From contig JAAZBW010000277.1 in the NCBI GenBank assembly GCA_012513625.1, positions 1 through 8,523 of the forward strand: DNA of 8,523 bases, read 5' to 3'. The stretch comes from Actinomycetales bacterium (GTDB taxonomy: Bacteria; Actinomycetota; Actinomycetes; Actinomycetales; Actinomycetaceae). The notes under the pieces are model-generated. The model did not search any database. It was not told the origin of the DNA and saw only the letters and a list, made by a program, of their open reading frames with translations. Shown here one piece after another: positions 1-5,900 of this stretch; position 1 is the stretch's first letter; the number at the start of each line of letters is the position of its first letter. The translations under genes were made by a program, and so were the position numbers.

Positions 1-1158
1 CTGGCGGATCCACCACGTGGCGTACGTGGAGAACTTATAGCCCTTCGTGTAGTCAAACTTCTCGACCGCGCGGATGAGGCCCAGGTTGCCCTCCTGGATC
101 AGGTCCAGGAACAACATGCCGCGGCCGGTGTAGCGCTTGGCGAGCGAAACCACGAGCCGCAGGTTCGCCTCGAGGAGGTGGTCCTTCGCGTTCTGGCCGT
201 CCGCCGCGATCCACATGAGCTCACGCTTCACCTGGCGGTCCATCCCATCGCCTTCGGCTGCGAGCTTCTCCTCGGCGAACAGTCCGGCCTCGATTCGCTT
301 GGCGAGCTCCACCTCCTGCTCGGCGTTCAGGAGCGCCACCTTGCCGATCTGCTTCAGGTAGTCCTTGACGGGATCTGCCGTGGCGCCCGCCTGGGTCACC
401 TGCTGGACCGGCTCATCGGCGTCGTCCGAGTCGGACACCACGAAGCCGGAATCCTTCTCCGCTGCCTTCGTCGACGATGCCGCCCGTGTCCTGCGGGAGC
501 CTCCAGTGGCGGTGGACTCGTCGTCCTCAGCCTCGTCTTCGTCTTCGTCCTCGTCAGTGTCCTCGGCCTCGTCCGTATCCTCTGCTACCTCCTCGGGGAG
601 TTCCTCAGGGGCCTCGTCCGGCTCGGTCTCCTCCGCCTCCTCCTCCACCTGTGCCTCGGCAGCCTTTTTCCGAGCGGCGGGGGTGGTTGCGGTGCGGCGG
701 CGTGTGGCGGGCTTCTTCTCCGGCTCTGCCGCAGGAGCGGCCTCGGCCTGCTCTTCAACCTCGGCGGCCGGCTTCGTCTCGGTCGCGGCGGGCGCCTTTG
801 CGGGGGCGCGGCGACGCGTGGCGGGCTTCTTTTCGGGCTCGGTCTTCGCAGCTGTCGTCTTCGCAGCTGTCGTCTTCGCAGCTGTCGTCTTCGCAGCTGT
901 CGTCTTCGCATCTGTGGTCTTCGCAGCTGGGGTCTTCGCAGCTGGGGTCTTGGTCGGCGCCTTCTTGGGCGACGCAGGCGCCGTCCTGGGCGACGCAGGC
1001 GCCGTCGCCTCATCGGGAGCGGCGGTGGAGGCAGTGGTGGCCTTGGCGGTCTGCACAGCGGTTGCGGCCTTGGTGGCGGAGCCGGCGCCAGCCGACTTCG
1101 CCGGAGCCTTCGCCGTCGTCCTGGTAGAAGGAGAGGACTTCGAGGAAGTTGTGGTCAC
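1..1158 (-). CDS. rpoD: Principal RNA polymerase sigma factor (RpoD/SigA/HrdB type), N-terminal 386 residues, 3' end outside the window
   Basis: This is the housekeeping sigma-70 factor that directs RNA polymerase to most promoters. Residues 262-272 read DPVKDYLKQIG, the start of region 1.2. Residues 332-386 carry region 2 signatures: NLRLVVSLAKRYTGRG, DLIQEGNLGL and FSTYATWWIRQ, covering core binding (2.1-2.2) and -10 melting (2.3). The frame is open to base 1, so the rest of region 2.4 and regions 3 and 4 (about 190 residues in relatives) are missing only because the window ends. The GTG start at 1158 is chosen because a stop (TGA 1164-1162) lies two codons upstream in frame and GAAGGG sits 6 nt before it. 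The first 261 residues are low complexity: Ala/Lys/Pro/Thr-rich with tandem repeats to about residue 165, then very acidic from about 167 to 213. Such extensions are known in actinobacterial principal sigma factors but vary in length and sequence. The neighbour upstream on the same strand is gcvP, 266 bp away. Confidence 0.97.
   Translation of the reverse strand, partial: MTTTSSKSSPSTRTTAKAPAKSAGAGSATKAATAVQTAKATTASTAAPDEATAPASPRTAPASPKKAPTKTPAAKTPAAKTTDAKTTAAKTTAAKTTAAKTTAAKTEPEKKPATRRRAPAKAPAATETKPAAEVEEQAEAAPAAEPEKKPATRRRTATTPAARKKAAEAQVEEEAEETEPDEAPEELPEEVAEDTDEAEDTDEDEDEDEAEDDESTATGGSRRTRAASSTKAAEKDSGFVVSDSDDADEPVQQVTQAGATADPVKDYLKQIGKVALLNAEQEVELAKRIEAGLFAEEKLAAEGDGMDRQVKRELMWIAADGQNAKDHLLEANLRLVVSLAKRYTGRGMLFLDLIQEGNLGLIRAVEKFDYTKGYKFSTYATWWIRQ
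692..840 (-). repeat. Direct repeat pair (35 bp each, 692-726 and 806-840) encoding EPEKKPATRRR
   Basis: The plus-strand segments 692-726 and 806-840 are about 35 bp long, similar but not identical, and lie 114 bp (38 codons) apart. Both encode EPEKKPATRRR, at residues 107-117 and 145-155 of the sigma factor. Several differences are synonymous third-position changes, so the basic peptide appears conserved while the DNA has drifted. This makes it older than the 15-bp array. A role in contacting DNA or another acidic surface is possible but only inferred from its charge. Confidence 0.85.
842..946 (-). repeat. Seven tandem 15-bp repeats inside the sigma factor gene
   Basis: Read on the plus strand, the unit gtcttcgcagctgtc begins at 842, 857, 872, 887, 902, 917 and 932. 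The first four copies are identical. The fifth has two changes (cat for cag, and a final g), and the last two end in ggg. Because 15 bp is five codons, copy-number changes keep the frame. On the coding strand the unit gives a pentapeptide of the AAKTT/AAKTP kind at about residues 72-106. The near identity, down to synonymous positions, indicates recent expansion by slippage or recombination rather than old selection on protein alone. Confidence 0.95.
966..1007 (-). repeat. Two tandem 21-bp repeats in the sigma factor gene
   Basis: Plus-strand tgggcgacgcaggcgccgtc occurs at 966 and again at 987, directly adjacent, with a one-base difference at the end of the 21-bp unit. Each copy encodes a heptapeptide of the TAPASPR/TAPASPK type. 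Like the neighbouring 15-bp array, the unit is a multiple of three and so is neutral for frame. Confidence 0.9.
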
Positions 1159-1164
1159 GGATCA

Positions 1165-1170
1165 CCCTTC
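1165..1170 (-). promoter_or_regulatory. Ribosome binding site of the sigma factor gene
   Basis: The minus strand reads GAAGGG, then six bases, then the GTG start at 1158. This is a normal Shine-Dalgarno spacing and supports the GTG. The same bases lie inside a tiny reading frame (ATG at 1172, five codons, stop TGA at 1157-1155) that overlaps the GTG. Confidence 0.75.
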
Positions 1171-1217
1171 ATCACGGGGGGAGAAAATGGAACGCGCGGC
1201 TCGGCCGGTGCCTAACA

Positions 1218-1223
1218 ATTATA
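1218..1223 (-). promoter_or_regulatory. Candidate -10 box (TATAAT) of the sigma factor gene
   Basis: The minus strand reads a perfect TATAAT here, in an otherwise very GC-rich stretch. It would place the transcript start near 1211 and give a leader of roughly 50 nt. No good -35 hexamer lies 16-19 bases upstream (that stretch is GC-rich), and there is no TGn extended -10 directly before it. Actinobacterial promoters often have weak -35 elements, so the call rests on the -10 match and position. Confidence 0.6.
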
Positions 1224-1244
1224 GTCCACCGGGTTTGGGCCGCC

Positions 1245-1279
1245 CCGCCGCACCCAACCCCCTGGGCGGGTGCAGGCGG
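1245..1279 (-). other. Inverted repeat (stem-loop) between the two candidate rpoD promoters
   Basis: Plus-strand ccgccgcaccc (1245-1255) pairs with gggtgcaggcgg (1268-1279), leaving one bulged base and a 12-base loop. The stem is 11 pairs and GC-rich. On the minus strand it is not followed by a T-run, so it is not a classic intrinsic terminator. It could be a gcvP transcript end, an attenuator in a longer rpoD leader, or an operator just upstream of the TATAAT box. The sequence does not decide between these. Confidence 0.4.
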
Positions 1280-1289
1280 AACTAGGTAC

Positions 1290-1315
1290 AACGTTTCCGG
1301 TCAGCCGAATGTTCC
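1290..1315 (-). promoter_or_regulatory. Candidate ECF (SigR/SigH/SigE-like) promoter upstream of the sigma factor gene
   Basis: The minus strand reads GGAAC at 1315-1311 and CGTTG at 1293-1289, with 17 bases between GGAAC and CGTT. This resembles the GGAAT/GGAAC and GTT elements recognised by actinobacterial ECF sigma factors of the SigR/SigH/SigE type. It points toward rpoD and would start transcription near 1280-1284, giving a leader of about 125 nt that includes the inverted repeat at 1245-1279. Principal sigma genes of some actinomycetes are reported to have a thiol-stress promoter, so the position makes sense. Short motifs of this kind also occur by chance. Confidence 0.4.
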
Positions 1316-1347
1316 TCGAACGGCCCAAACACACGGCGGAAGCGCCT

Positions 1348-1368
1348 GGCCGGTCAGCAAATCCGGCC
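1348..1368 (-). terminator. Weak hairpin downstream of gcvP, possible transcript end
   Basis: The six-base arms GGCCGG and CCGGCC (plus-strand arms 1348-1353 and 1363-1368) form a perfect stem with a nine-base loop, 57 bases past the gcvP stop codon. There is no T-run after it on the minus strand. It may help stabilise or end the gcv mRNA, but read-through into the rpoD region cannot be excluded. Confidence 0.25.
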
Positions 1369-1424
1369 GCGACCGCGCAACGGAATCTCCGCGGCAACCT
1401 TGAACAACAACGGCTCCTGCTCCC

Positions 1425-4301
1425 CTACTGCTGCGCAAACGCCTCCGGAGCCGGGCAGGTACAGGCGAGGTTCCGGTCCCCCCACGCCCCGTCGATGCGG
1501 CGCACGGGGGGCCAGTACTTGTCCGCAATAGCGGCCTCGGACTCGCCGGCCTCCTCCCCCGCCTGGCCGGAGCCGGTCCACGGGTAGGCGGCCACCTGAC
1601 GGGTGTAGGGGTGATCCCACGCGTCGGCCGTCACGTGGCGCGCGGTGTGGGGCGCGTTCACGAGTGGGTTGTCCTCCGCCGGCCAGAATCCGTCAGCCAC
1701 CTGCTGAGCCTCGACCCGGATCTGGAGCATTGCGTCCGCGAAGCGGTCGAGCTCCTCCAGGTTCTCCGATTCCGTGGGCTCCACCATGAGGGTGCCAGCC
1801 ACGGGGAAGCTCATGGTGGGCGCGTGGAACCCGTGGTCGATGAGCCGCTTGGCCACGTCATCCACCGTTATCCCGGTCTTGGCGCGCATTTCGCGCAGGT
1901 CCACGATGCACTCGTGGGCAACCCAGCCCTCGGCGCCGCGGTACAGGATGGGGAGTTCCTCCCCGATCCGTGCGGCGAGGTAGTTGGCGGCCAGCACGGC
2001 AGCCGCGGTCGCCTCCCGCAGACCCTTCGCGCCGAGCAGCCGGATGTACGCCCACGAGATCGGCAGGATTGAGGCGGAGCCATGCGGAGCCGCGGAGATC
2101 GCGCCGTCCGGGCGTTCCCCGAGCGGGTCGAATGGGTGACCGGGCAGGAAGGGCGCAAGGTGGCCCTTCGACACCACCGGTCCCACGCCGGGGCCTCCGC
2201 CGCCATGCGGGATCGCGAACGTCTTGTGCAGGTTGAGGTGCGAAACGTCGCCACCGAAGGCTCCCGGCCGGGCCACGCCCACGAGCGCGTTCATGTTGGC
2301 GCCGTCCACGTAGACCTGACCGCCCGCGTCGTGCACGATCTGGCAGACCTCGCGGACCGCCACCTCGTACACCCCGTGCGTGGACGGGTAGGTGATCATG
2401 ATCGCGGCTACCCGGCCCTCGTTCGCGGCCACCGTGGCGCGTAGGTCCTCCACGTCCACGTTGCCGTGGTTGTCCGTCCCCACCACCGCCACGCGCAGTC
2501 CGGCGAGCACAGCCGAGGCGGCATTGGTTCCGTGGGCCGAGGAGGGGATCAGGCAGAGGTCACGGTCCTCCTCTCCGCGCGAGCGGTGGTAGCCGCGGAT
2601 CGCGAGCAGACCCGCCAGTTCGCCCTGGGCACCCGAGTTCGGCTGCAGGCTCCCCGTGTCATACCCCGTGATCGCGGCGAGCCACCCCGTGAGGCTTCCG
2701 ATGAGTTCGCGGTAGCCCTCCACGTCCGCTGTGGGGGCGAACGGGTGGATGCGCGCGAAGCCTGGCCACGTGATAGCGGCCATCTCGATCGCGGAGTTGA
2801 GTTTCATGGTGCACGAGCCGAGCGGGATCATCCCGCGGTCGAGCGCATAGTCCTGGGATGCGAGCCGCCGCAGGTACCGCATCATCGCGGTCTCCGAGCG
2901 GTAGCGGTGGAACGTGGGGTGGGTGAGGAACGCGCTTGTCCGTGCATCCTCTGCCGGGATTCCGACGACGGCGGCTCCCCCCTCCCGTGTCCCGTGGCCT
3001 TCCAGCGCGGTCACCACCGCATCCACAACGGCGCCCGTGGTGGTCTCGTCCACCGCGAGGGAGATCTCCGTCTCGGAGGCCCGCCACGCGGTCACGTTTC
3101 GCTCGAGGAGCGCGGCGAGTGCGTCGTCGGCGGAGGCGACGGCGACGCTCACCGTGTCGAAGAACGTTCCGTTGCGTACGGCGAGCCCCGCGTCTGTGAG
3201 CCGGGTGGCGAGCGAACGGGCATGATCGTGCACGCGCCGCGCGATTGCAGTGAGGCCGTCCGGTCCGTGCCAGACGGCGTACATGGAGGCCATGACGGCG
3301 AGCAGCACCTGAGCGGTACAGATGTTGGAGGTGGCCTTCTCCCGGCGGATGTGCTGCTCGCGGGTCTGCAGGGCGAGCCGGAGCGCGGGGCGCCCCTCGG
3401 CGTCCTTCGAGACGCCCACGAGCCGGCCAGGAAGCTGGCGCGTGTAGGACTCCCGCACGGACATGTAGCCGGCGTGGGGGCCACCGAAGCCCATGGGAAT
3501 CCCGAAGCGCTGGGTGGTGCCGCACACCACGTCCGCGCCCAGCTCACCCGGAGAGGTCACGAGGGTGGCAGCGAGGAGATCGGCAACGACGCCGAGGAGC
3601 GCGCCAGATTCGTGGGCAGCCTCGGCGAGGGCGGTGATGCGCTCGGCGGCGAGGAGGCGCCCCGTGGCGCCGAACTGTTGGGCGAGCACCCCGAAGACGC
3701 CGGTGAGGTCCGGCACTCCGGCGGCAAGGTCCGCCGCCACGAGCTCGACTCCCACGGCCGCGGCCCGGGTGGCGAGGACGGCCCGGGTCTGGCCGAAGAG
3801 ATCCGCATCGATCACGAATCGGTTGCCGCGCACGCGGGAGGCGCGGCGCATGAGCAGCATGGCCTCGGCGGCTGCGGTGCCTTCGTCGAGGAGCGAGGCG
3901 CCGGAGACGGGGAGGCCCGTGAGGTCAGCCACGGTGGTCTGGAAGTTGAGCAACGCCTCGAGCCGGCCCTGCGAAATCTCGGGCTGGTAGGGCGTGTACG
4001 CCGTGTACCAGGAGGGGTTCTCCAGGACGTTACGGCGGATGACCGAGGGCGTCACCGTGTCGTAGTACCCCTGCCCGATCAGGGAGGTGCGCACCCGGTT
4101 CCTGGCAGCCATGGCCCGGAGCTCGGCGAGAACCTCGGCCTCGTCGGCGGGCCCGGGGAGGCCTGCCGCGGGCTCCTCCTCGAAAATGGAGGCTGGCACG
4201 GCCGCGCGGAGCAGCGCCTCCGGGCTTGCCACACCCAGCTGCTCACACATCGTGGCAGCGCCCGCACCGAGTGTGCCGACGTGACGGTGGAGGAAGGTCA
4301 C
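1425..4301 (-). CDS. gcvP: Glycine dehydrogenase (decarboxylating), P protein of the glycine cleavage system
   Basis: This PLP enzyme decarboxylates glycine and transfers the aminomethyl group to the lipoyl arm of GcvH in the cytosol. The 958-residue length matches single-chain GcvP (E. coli 957), so the N and C halves are fused rather than split as gcvPA/gcvPB. The N-terminus FLHRHVG matches the usual F-x-x-RHIG opening. The catalytic half has YALDRGMIPLGSCTMK, SSAHGTNAAS and the PLP lysine in NLHKTFAIPHGGGGPG (Lys693), and the C-terminus has DKYWPPVRR and GDRNLACTC. No key residue is missing. The GTG start at 4301 overlaps the gcvH stop by four bases (GTGA). GGGGAGGG, within the end of gcvH, ends 3 bases before the start, indicating translational coupling. 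It is the last gene of gcvT-gcvH-gcvP; the next gene on the strand is rpoD. Confidence 0.98.
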   Translation of the reverse strand: MTFLHRHVGTLGAGAATMCEQLGVASPEALLRAAVPASIFEEEPAAGLPGPADEAEVLAELRAMAARNRVRTSLIGQGYYDTVTPSVIRRNVLENPSWYTAYTPYQPEISQGRLEALLNFQTTVADLTGLPVSGASLLDEGTAAAEAMLLMRRASRVRGNRFVIDADLFGQTRAVLATRAAAVGVELVAADLAAGVPDLTGVFGVLAQQFGATGRLLAAERITALAEAAHESGALLGVVADLLAATLVTSPGELGADVVCGTTQRFGIPMGFGGPHAGYMSVRESYTRQLPGRLVGVSKDAEGRPALRLALQTREQHIRREKATSNICTAQVLLAVMASMYAVWHGPDGLTAIARRVHDHARSLATRLTDAGLAVRNGTFFDTVSVAVASADDALAALLERNVTAWRASETEISLAVDETTTGAVVDAVVTALEGHGTREGGAAVVGIPAEDARTSAFLTHPTFHRYRSETAMMRYLRRLASQDYALDRGMIPLGSCTMKLNSAIEMAAITWPGFARIHPFAPTADVEGYRELIGSLTGWLAAITGYDTGSLQPNSGAQGELAGLLAIRGYHRSRGEEDRDLCLIPSSAHGTNAASAVLAGLRVAVVGTDNHGNVDVEDLRATVAANEGRVAAIMITYPSTHGVYEVAVREVCQIVHDAGGQVYVDGANMNALVGVARPGAFGGDVSHLNLHKTFAIPHGGGGPGVGPVVSKGHLAPFLPGHPFDPLGERPDGAISAAPHGSASILPISWAYIRLLGAKGLREATAAAVLAANYLAARIGEELPILYRGAEGWVAHECIVDLREMRAKTGITVDDVAKRLIDHGFHAPTMSFPVAGTLMVEPTESENLEELDRFADAMLQIRVEAQQVADGFWPAEDNPLVNAPHTARHVTADAWDHPYTRQVAAYPWTGSGQAGEEAGESEAAIADKYWPPVRRIDGAWGDRNLACTCPAPEAFAQQ

Positions 4302-4678
4302 GCGCCCTCCCCGGCGATCAGCTCGCCGTAGGCGGCCGCGTCGAGGAGTTCACCCTCCTCGGTCACTGTCATGCGGTAGAGCCAGGCGGCGCCGTACGGG
4401 TCGGAGTTCATGATCTCGGGTGCGTTCACCACGGCGCCGTTGGACTCCACCACCTCACCCGAGGCGGGGGCCACGAGGTCCGAGACGGATTTGGTGGACT
4501 CCACCTCCCCGCAGGTCTCACCGGCGGTGAGCGCGGTCCCCTCGGCGGGCGGGTCCACAAACACGACGTCGCCCAGTGAGTCCACCGCGAACTGGGTGAG
4601 ACCCACGGTGGCGGTGTCACCCTCAATGCGGATCCACTCGTGGTCACGGCTGTAACGCAGGTCGGTGGGGATGGGCAT
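4298..4678 (-). CDS. gcvH: Glycine cleavage system H protein (lipoyl carrier)
   Basis: GcvH shuttles the aminomethyl group from GcvP to GcvT on a lipoyl group and is reoxidised by dihydrolipoamide dehydrogenase. At 126 residues it is of normal family length. It has the H-protein opening RYSRDHEWIRIEGD, the segment GLTQFAVDSLGDVVFVDPP, and the lipoylation site ESTKSVSD with the modified lysine at residue 63. This is followed by SGEVVESNGAVVNAPEIMN and a C-terminal Gly-Glu-rich tail. The ATG at 4678 is preceded by AAGGAG with a six-base spacer. The gap to gcvT upstream is 25 bp and the gene overlaps gcvP by 4 bp, so all three are almost certainly one transcript. Lipoate attachment enzymes and Lpd must be encoded elsewhere. 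Confidence 0.98.
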   Translation of the reverse strand: MPIPTDLRYSRDHEWIRIEGDTATVGLTQFAVDSLGDVVFVDPPAEGTALTAGETCGEVESTKSVSDLVAPASGEVVESNGAVVNAPEIMNSDPYGAAWLYRMTVTEEGELLDAAAYGELIAGEGA

Positions 4679-4703
4679 GGTCGGCTCCTTCTGTTGGATC
4701 GGT

Positions 4704-5783
4704 TCAGCGGGTACGGGAGTAGAACGGGGTCTCGACCACGGTCATGGGGAGGCGGCTGCCCCGGACATCGGCCTGAAGTCTGTCTCCCAGCTCAGCGTGG
4801 CCCTGCTCGATGAGCGCGAGTGCGATGGGGTGGCCGAGCGTGGGTGAAAGCACGCCGCTCGTGACTCTCCCCACCTCCTGCTCGCCGAAGAAGAGGGCGG
4901 AGCCGGCGCGTGCCGCCCTCCGTCCCTCGCCGGCGAGTCCCACGAGCTCGAACGTGGCGGTGGTGCGGGCGAGCGCCTCTCGTCCCACGAAATCGTGGCC
5001 AAGCTTCACCAGCCGCTCAAAGCCCGCGTCGAACGGGGTGATCTGCTCCGTGAGCTCGTTTCCGTAGAGCGGCATGCTCGCCTCCAGCCGGAGCGTGTCC
5101 CGCGCGGCCAGCCCGCAGGCCTCCACCCGCTCGTCCCCTGCGGCCAGGAGCGCCTGCCACACGGCCTCTGCTCCCTCGGCTCCGATCATGAACTCGAATC
5201 CATGCTCGCCGGTGTAGCCCGTACGGGCGATGAGCGCGGGAACGCCGGCCACGGTGCCGGTGACCACGGAGTAGTACGGGAGGGCGGCGAGGTCCACGTC
5301 CGCCAGTGTGGAGGCGACTGCCTCCGACTCGGGACCCTGGAGGGCGATCATTGCGCGGGAGAACGTGTGGTCGATGACCTGTGTTCCGGTGGAGTCCGAC
5401 CGGTCCGCGAGCGCATCGAGCACCACCTCGCGATTACCGGCGTTCGCCACCACGAGGAACTCCTCCTCAGCCAGGCGGTAGACGATGAGGTCGTCAAGGA
5501 TCCCGCCTTCCTCGGTGACGATCAACGAGTAGCGGGCCCTGCCGACTCCCATCGTGGAGGGCAGCGTGACAAGCGCGCGGTCGAGGCCCGCGGCCGCCGA
5601 GGGACCGGAGAGTTCGATCTGCCCCATGTGGGAGAGATCGAACAGCCCTGCCCGGTTGCGGACGGCGTGGTGTTCGGCCAGATCAGAGGTGTAGCGGAGC
5701 GGCATCAGCCAGCCGGAGAAGGGCACCATGTGGGCACCGAGCCGCTCGTGGATGGCAGCAAGTGCGGTTCGGTGGAGGTCCAC
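4704..5783 (-). CDS. gcvT: Aminomethyltransferase, T protein of the glycine cleavage system
   Basis: GcvT takes the aminomethyl group from GcvH, releases ammonia and makes 5,10-methylenetetrahydrofolate. The chosen start gives 359 residues (E. coli 364). Family motifs run in order: MVPFSGWLMPLRY, EHHAVRNRAGLFDLSHMG, GGILDDLIVY with the conserved acidic pair at residues 97-98, ALQGPES, ARTGYTGEHGFE, CGLAARDTLRLEASMPLYG, and VTSGVLSPTLGHPIALAL near the C-terminus. The GTG at 5783 is preferred over a GTG at 5876. It follows AAGGGAG by nine bases and starts right at the conserved DLHRTAL segment, while the extra 31 residues are not family-like and have no ribosome site. It is the first gene of the operon. 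It lies 117 bp after the DUF4192 stop on the same strand, so some co-transcription is possible. Confidence 0.97.
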   Translation of the reverse strand: MDLHRTALAAIHERLGAHMVPFSGWLMPLRYTSDLAEHHAVRNRAGLFDLSHMGQIELSGPSAAAGLDRALVTLPSTMGVGRARYSLIVTEEGGILDDLIVYRLAEEEFLVVANAGNREVVLDALADRSDSTGTQVIDHTFSRAMIALQGPESEAVASTLADVDLAALPYYSVVTGTVAGVPALIARTGYTGEHGFEFMIGAEGAEAVWQALLAAGDERVEACGLAARDTLRLEASMPLYGNELTEQITPFDAGFERLVKLGHDFVGREALARTTATFELVGLAGEGRRAARAGSALFFGEQEVGRVTSGVLSPTLGHPIALALIEQGHAELGDRLQADVRGSRLPMTVVETPFYSRTR

Positions 5784-5900
5784 GGTCCAGGACTCCCTTG
5801 GTTGACTGAACGGAATACCCCCGAGATTACCCTGCCGACGACTCGCGTGAGCTCGCAGCGCTGCTCCCGAGCCCACCGGCGGCCTTCCGAACGAAGGAGC
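5784..5900 (-). promoter_or_regulatory. Leader and probable promoter region of the gcvTHP operon
   Basis: This 117-bp gap precedes gcvT. The minus strand has TAATCT at 5829-5824, a TAnnnT-type -10 candidate that would give a leader of about 35 nt. No convincing -35 lies upstream. A 5-bp hairpin (CCTTC-GTTCG-GAAGG, 5897-5883) sits just after the DUF4192 stop and is too weak to call a terminator. A palindrome GCAGCGCTGC lies further into the gap. I found no glycine riboswitch aptamer, although such elements control gcv genes in many bacteria; the gap is also short for a tandem aptamer. Confidence 0.35.

Noticed and set aside
842..1007. CRISPR array or mobile-element repeat
   Set aside because: The repeats are directly adjacent without spacers, are multiples of three, and lie in frame inside a coding sequence.
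178..1285. Plus-strand open frames rich in Gly/Arg/Leu or Ser/Ala opposite the sigma factor N-terminus
   Set aside because: These are shadows of the low-complexity repeat region; their composition mirrors the Ala-Lys-Pro repeats of the true gene on the minus strand.
2466..4331. Long plus-strand open frame (about 620 codons) opposite gcvP
   Set aside because: It is antisense to a clearly genuine gcvP, has no recognisable domain, and is a by-product of GC-rich codon use with few stop codons on the opposite strand.
5784..5876. N-terminal extension of gcvT from a GTG at 5876
   Set aside because: The added 31 residues are not family-like and lack a ribosome site; the GTG at 5783 has AAGGGAG upstream and begins at the conserved N-terminus.
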